Positions 7,235 through 11,087 of a stretch of DNA of 11,087 nt are shown here, piece after piece (the first letter of the stretch is position 1; the number at the start of each line of letters is the position of its first letter). A program made the translations under genes and the position numbers. The notes below the pieces were generated by a model. It was not told the origin of the DNA and searched no databases. It saw only the letters and a list, made by a program, of their open reading frames with translations. This stretch comes from Funneliformis mosseae (taxonomy: Eukaryota > Glomeromycota > Glomeromycetes > Glomerales > Glomeraceae), in NCBI GenBank assembly GCA_910592005.1, contig CAJVPP010003662.1:1-11087 (forward strand), read 5' to 3'.

Positions 7235-8600
7235 GGATATGTAAAAAAGCATCAGGTGTAAGAGATAAAATTTTATATCATTCCAAGATTTACACCTGCT
7301 TAAAGCTACATATGATTGGCCTCACGCGAACATTTGATTATTTAAATAAAGTGAGTCTATGGTAATGTCGCTTGTTTTATGAACTGTTAAGGCAAAAGCA
7401 TTTTGTAATGGAAATTGAATTTTACATGCTGGTATTCCATTAATATTGAAAAGTGCAGTTTCTTGTTCTATTTCAATATCAATAATTCCTTTGTTTATAC
7501 AAAATGCTACTCTTATTATTTCTCTATTTTTGTCAATATCTGTAACAATACCTATGGTATCATTATAAATTTGTTTACTAATATATTTGTTGTTAAGTAC
7601 AATTACTCGACATCCTATTTGCAATCTTATAAAAAATGGTAAGTTTGTTTTATATTTCATTAAGTATTCTGAACTTCCATGTTCTTGTACTTCTTTATTA
7701 ATGATATCCTTTAAATATGAAATTAAATATTTTTCATATTCAATTGGTTAAATATTACAAATTTGAGTGTTAATTTGTTCAGCTGACTCCTTATAACCTA
7801 CAACATGGGTTGTATTTAATATATCTTCTAATGATGAATTATTTGAGCTTTTTGGTATTTTATTTAATAATTACCATATTGATTCTAAAATGTTCCAAAT
7901 CTAATATATTTTAATAGTGAATAATATCATCTACTTATCTTTTTAGTTATCTTAAGAATAGTGGATATAATACTTATTCTTCCAAATGGTTGTAAATTAT
8001 TATGTAATTTAGAAAATATATTTGAAAGATAGCTAAATAATTCAGATAAAACCATTGATATTTTATCAATTATAAGAATTTTTATCTTTTTAAGATTTTC
8101 TTTGAATGATTTATCATTAAATGCTAAATGTTTGAAAACTACCTTCTGTAACATGAATTTTTAAGGTTAAATGTATTGTATAACCTCTAATATTTTGTGC
8201 AGCAATACTAATTAATATAAGTAGTAAATAAGAATCAATAGATAATGAGTAACATATGATTTTTCAGTTCTAGCAGTTCCTGTTATAAAGAAGTATAGAT
8301 AATGTTTTTCATCTAATAGACCTTGAGTTCTTATTATTCTTTTAATACATTAATATTGATCATCTGGTAGTATTAATATTATATTTAATATTATTATTAG
8401 TAGTATCATTTTCATTTTCATTAATTGATTATAAATTATTTCTTTAAATTTTAAATTTGTTAAATTCATTAGATTTTGTAAGAATATATGAATGAGTTCA
8501 AAAAATTGGTTATTAAAATTATTAGTTTCTTTTTGATATTTTTTTTTTATATAAAATACACTCATTTTAATATATTTTTGGAAATCTATTTAAAAAATGT
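7235..8600 (-). pseudogene. Helitron PIF1-like helicase remnant
   Basis: Motif order is that of PIF1-family DNA helicases. The Walker A site is at 8280-8257, read GTARTEKS where GTAGTGKS is expected, so two glycines are lost. IAAQNIRGYTIH (about 8205-8168) follows. The Walker B site is IIDKISMV (8073-8050), with Lys replacing the catalytic Glu. Next is SNIFSKLHNN with PFGRISII; the segment just after, motif III, appears deleted. Then IRFGTF, NTTHVVGYKESAEQIN (about 7815-7768) and RLQIGCRVIVLNN (7627-7589). IQFPLQNAFALTVHK (7420-7376) is followed by TGA at 7324-7322. Beyond it in the same frame is GQSYVALSRC (7321-7292), motif VI with its Arg, then a frameshift before DAF near 7250. Further stops include TAA 7750-7748 and one near 8350. 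The plus-strand frame 7415-7642 is antisense. Confidence 0.88.
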
Positions 8601-10500
8601 TCTTAATATATTGTATAATTTCCTTTTAATTCTTCTTTACTTTTAGACATAAGTCTTAATAATAATTATTGATACTAGTCTTAAATATCTTATTTTTATT
8701 ATGAGTTTAATTTTTCTTTTTATAATATAATTTCCAATTTCATCTTGAAATACTCTTCTTAGAGTTGTTATGTTTGAAAGTGTAATATTATAATTTTCAA
8801 AATATTTTTGATATTATAATAATTCAAATTCATCTTATTTTATTCTGTTGAAATATTTTTTTATTAAATCTGAGTAAAATTATTCTCTAAATTCATTAAC
8901 AATGAAATTAGAAGTATTGATTTTATCTTATACTATTGAACTTTAATAAAAGAATTACAAATAATTTCTCTAAAAATTAAAAACATTAATTCTATTATTT
9001 CTAATCTATAACCTTGAATGTATTATCTATATTTATCACCTTTTTAAATATTAAAAATATGGATAAGTACTCTTTTTAAAATATATTTAGTCGTATATCT
9101 TGCAAATTCTTTTGTTGTTACATATTATAAATTCATATATGCATTCTAAATATAAAGTATTGGTATATGATATGGTATAATCCATCTATATTGTTTCTTT
9201 TTACATTTATAAATAAATCTTGAATTATTTGTATTTCCATATGTATATTTTGAATATAATTATGAAAAATCTTTCTTGCATGTTTCTCTTAAAGCAATAG
9301 TCTATCACATTTTGAATTACATGTATAAATTTAATGAGTTTTTACAAGAATATATAATTCTGATTTTGTTTCTAGATCTGATAAATCTGCTTTATAATAT
9401 TATCATTTATCATATCATTAATAGATTTTATTATTTATAAGCATCCATGTATATTAGCTATATCACGATTTTAAAATTCAATATGTTCAAAAAATATAAT
9501 ATTTTTTCTCAGTTTGTTAATTCTGAATGTTTCTAAAAATTATTTTCATATTTTTTAAGTGATATATAAAATGATATATATGATGAAATGGTTGATTAGT
9601 TGATAATATATTATAATTATTAGTTTTTGATAAATATTTTTAAATGTTCTATCTGCTTTTATTCATTATTAATATTATAAATAATTGAGGTAAATCAATA
9701 TTATTTATTATTGCATTGATATAATATTCTTTTTCCCAAAAATATGAGTCTCCTATTCTGATAAAAGTTGGTAATATAGTAGTAATTTGTTCATTAATTA
9801 TTAGTTTGTCAATATAAAGGTTTTTTTGAATTAAATTAATAGTACATGTAGGATTGTACAATTAAGATGCTTGATTTTGTTAAAAAATTCTTTGATTATT
9901 TTGATAATTACGATATTTTCTAATTGTGAATAAAATCATACAAGCCATATATAATATAATCTAAATCTTGAATCTTTTCTTTTAATTCATTCTTTAATAT
10001 ATTTTCTATAAGTTTCAATCTTTATATTTAAAACTAAACTTTGATTTATTAAATCTTAATATGTTTTTTTAATATTTGGATATAGATCAAAAAATAATAA
10101 TGCTTCCAAGTTAGAATCATTGAATGTAGGAAGTAATAAATTATTATCTGTTCTAGCAAATCCTGCTATGGACTGATTAAAATTTGTATCTTCATCATAT
10201 ATTTCTATATCAAAATCATTATTAGATACTATAATTTTATCTGATCTTACTATTGAAATATTTTCTTTTTTTAATAAATGAGTTGCTATTGGAAATGGTA
10301 TATTAGGGTTTTGATTTTATTTTTCAAGATGTATTTTAAATAATTTTAAATAAGGATTATTATTTTTTAACCAATTTGATCCTTGAATAAGAGTGGAATA
10401 AAACAATAATTTTTATCAGTAGTAGTATTATTTTATTCAAGAAATGCTCCTAACATTCTAGAATATAAAATAAAAGATCTAATATTTTTAGAATAATTCA
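8600..10500 (-). pseudogene. Helitron Rep (HUH endonuclease) remnant
   Basis: From the N-terminus: NIRSFILYSRMLGAF (about 10484-10440); SNWLKNNNPYL (about 10379-10345) and NPNIPFPIATHLL then SIAGFARTDN and LPTFNDSNLEALLFFDLYP (about 10310-10075), matching the start of fungal Helitron Reps; the Helitron_like_N segment GDSYFWEKEYY then NNIDLPQLFIILIMN (within 9649-9861); the HUH site at 9479-9438, read EF-stop-NRDIANIHGCL, where the expected first His is Asn (9455-9453) and the second His remains (9449-9447); and the two-Tyr motif EFARYTTKYILK with Tyr at 9097-9095 and 9085-9083. Stops at 9148-9146 (TAG) and 9127-9125 (TAA) sit at expected Trp and Gln. The tail VFQDEIGNYIIKRK (about 8753-8709) leads to the helicase. 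Confidence 0.85.
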
Positions 10501-10642
10501 TAGATTTATAATATTACTATATTCACTAAAAGAATTTATTCCTAGTGTTCTACCAATTAAAGAATAAAGATAAATAGATAATAAGTATTTACGTTTGCTT
10601 AAGAGAATTGATTGTATTTCAAGTAGAATAGAAATTAAATAA

Positions 10643-10858
10643 GAAAATATTCATTTAGAATTATTTTTACATGCCAGACAAATAGTAATACATAGTGGAA
10701 AATGTAGGTATAATAGAAGTTTTGATCTTGAAAATGCTTTTTTAAAGAAATATAAAATATCTTTTCTATATGTTATCTATTTGGCTTTGTTAAGTTATAG
10801 TAAATATTTACAATTTAAACATGAAAGATATGGAAACTATTTTAAAACAGTTTGTTAA
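10643..10858 (+). other. 71-codon open frame without ATG, unidentified
   Basis: Between TAA 10640-10642 and TAA 10856-10858 the plus strand has no stop, notable where about four-fifths of bases are A or T. The translation has a mixed composition (HARQIVIHSGKCRYN, then SFDLENAFLKKYK, then a hydrophobic FLYVIYLALLSY and a basic tail). I do not recognise a family. It lies on the strand opposite to the Helitron genes, upstream of Rep, within the same CpG-poor block, so it may be captured host sequence, the end of another transposon, or chance. Its 3' end runs into the inverted repeat at 10799-10939. Confidence 0.3.
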
Positions 10859-10939
10859 AATGTTTTATGTAAATGTTAAAGTTTTTTTGATAGTTTCCAT
10901 AGTATTGTAATATTGAAAAAAGATTGTTAAATATTTACT
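10799..10939. repeat. Nested inverted repeat (possible foldback/MITE-like hairpin)
   Basis: Two perfect pairs share the same order. The outer arm AGTAAATATTTA (10799-10810) pairs with TAAATATTTACT (10928-10939). The inner arm ATGGAAACTAT (10830-10840) pairs with ATAGTTTCCAT (10890-10900). Arm spacing differs by about 8 nt between the two sides, and weaker pairing continues inside. Together they could form a 141-nt hairpin. AT-rich DNA produces short palindromes by chance, but two concordant arms, one with mixed composition, is more than expected. It may be a foldback element, a relic of terminal repeats, or part of the Helitron's 5' region. Confidence 0.5.
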
Positions 10940-10978
10940 CATTTTGAAATATTAAGTAATTATGAATTACTTGAATTA

Positions 10979-11087
10979 CAGTAGCGGTCATAAGTATCTG
11001 ACCGCCTGAAATCGTCCAAAATTATTATATAACTACCCCTTAAATTTTCCAGAAATATAATATAACACAATACATGATCACCTGTAA
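10979..11087 (+). mobile_element. Left terminus of a Tc1/mariner-like element, cut by the window end
   Basis: CAGTAGCGGTCATAAGTATC follows directly after a TA (10977-10978), the target duplicated by Tc1/mariner transposons. The form CAGTxGCGGxCAxAAGTATCxG is the usual start of Tc1-like terminal inverted repeats in Glomeromycota and many animals. CpG and GC content rise at exactly this point. Only about 109 nt are inside the window; the transposase and right terminus would lie beyond 11087. The match is from pattern memory, and the opposite terminus is not present in this window. Confidence 0.7.
10984..11005. repeat. Palindromic GCGGTC/GACCGC pair inside the terminal repeat
   Basis: GCGGTC at 10984-10989 and GACCGC at 11000-11005 are perfect inverted copies 10 nt apart, centred about 16 nt from the element's end. 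A palindrome at this place could be a transposase contact site; that role is inferred. Confidence 0.5.

Larger units (their letters stand above)
7230..10500 (-). mobile_element. Decayed autonomous Helitron (Rep plus PIF1-like helicase)
   Basis: One Helitron-type coding region runs from high to low coordinates: Helitron_like_N and HUH Rep first, PIF1-family helicase last, the order known for eukaryotic Helitrons. These elements move by rolling-circle replication: Rep nicks DNA through Tyr residues and the helicase unwinds it. Every domain is interrupted by stops and frameshifts. The whole block is extremely AT-rich and nearly free of CpG, and its lesions are mostly transitions, so the copy was probably methylated or RIP-like mutated and is dead. 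The 5' TC and 3' CTRR termini could not be assigned; the element may extend right to the terminal repeat at 10979. Confidence 0.85.

Noticed and set aside
7415..7642. 75-codon plus-strand frame
   Set aside because: It is the complement of the recognisable PIF1 helicase segment.
10821..10910. 29-codon ORF starting MKDMETIL
   Set aside because: It lies inside the nested inverted repeat, overlaps a longer open frame, and looks fortuitous.
1..11087. tRNA, rRNA, CRISPR arrays, bacterial operons or riboswitches
   Set aside because: No B-box or cloverleaf, no spaced repeat array and no conserved rRNA blocks were seen on either strand.

Overview
The window is AT-rich eukaryotic DNA that most resembles an arbuscular mycorrhizal fungus of the Rhizophagus type. 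The main clues are a Raf/TKL-like protein kinase fused to Sel1 repeats, a small Myb/SANT gene with four exons and introns of about 70 nt, a fungal-style Helitron encoding Rep and PIF1 helicase, and a Tc1/mariner-type terminal repeat. All are typical of the expanded, repeat-rich genomes of that group. The assignment comes from recalled family resemblance, not from a search. Nothing suggests a bacterium or an organelle: there are no operons, no ribosome-binding-site-led reading frames, and no tRNA or rRNA genes that I can see.

Layout, left to right. Positions 1-1660 hold no recognisable gene. A short GC-richer element at about 1681-1965, in reverse orientation with a poly(A) tail and a candidate target-site duplication, looks like a SINE or 5'-truncated LINE. 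Positions about 2400-4110, minus strand, are a decayed kinase-Sel1 gene: kinase subdomains can be followed in order from the N-lobe to subdomain XI, then at least three Sel1 repeats, with many stops and frameshifts. Positions 5019-5687, plus strand, are a Myb/SANT-repeat gene with a TATA box and a striking T8-A19-T5 tract upstream. It has four well-defined exons and one in-frame TAG in exon 2. Positions 5863-6180, minus strand, hold two open stretches in one frame that I cannot identify. A 64-codon ORF of unknown status lies at 6630-6824.

The right-hand third, about 7240-10500, is a heavily decayed Helitron on the minus strand. The Rep (HUH endonuclease) part lies at higher coordinates and the PIF1-like helicase part at lower coordinates. 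Key residues are lost in a way that fits cytosine deamination: mostly G-to-A or C-to-T on the coding strand, with stops at expected Gln and Trp positions. This block is almost free of CpG: I count four CpGs from 7610 to 10975, against about 26 in the first 1.2 kb. Within the same desert, 10643-10858 holds a 71-codon open frame without ATG, and 10799-10939 holds a nested inverted repeat. The window ends inside a Tc1/mariner-like element whose terminal repeat begins at 10979 after a TA.

Overall this is a graveyard-like intergenic region. One near-intact small regulatory gene sits among pseudogenes and transposon remains, and the genes do not form a pathway. I did not find convincing evidence of a new multi-gene system. 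The most informative points are the single-stop Myb gene, the sharply bounded CpG desert, and the unidentified open frames.
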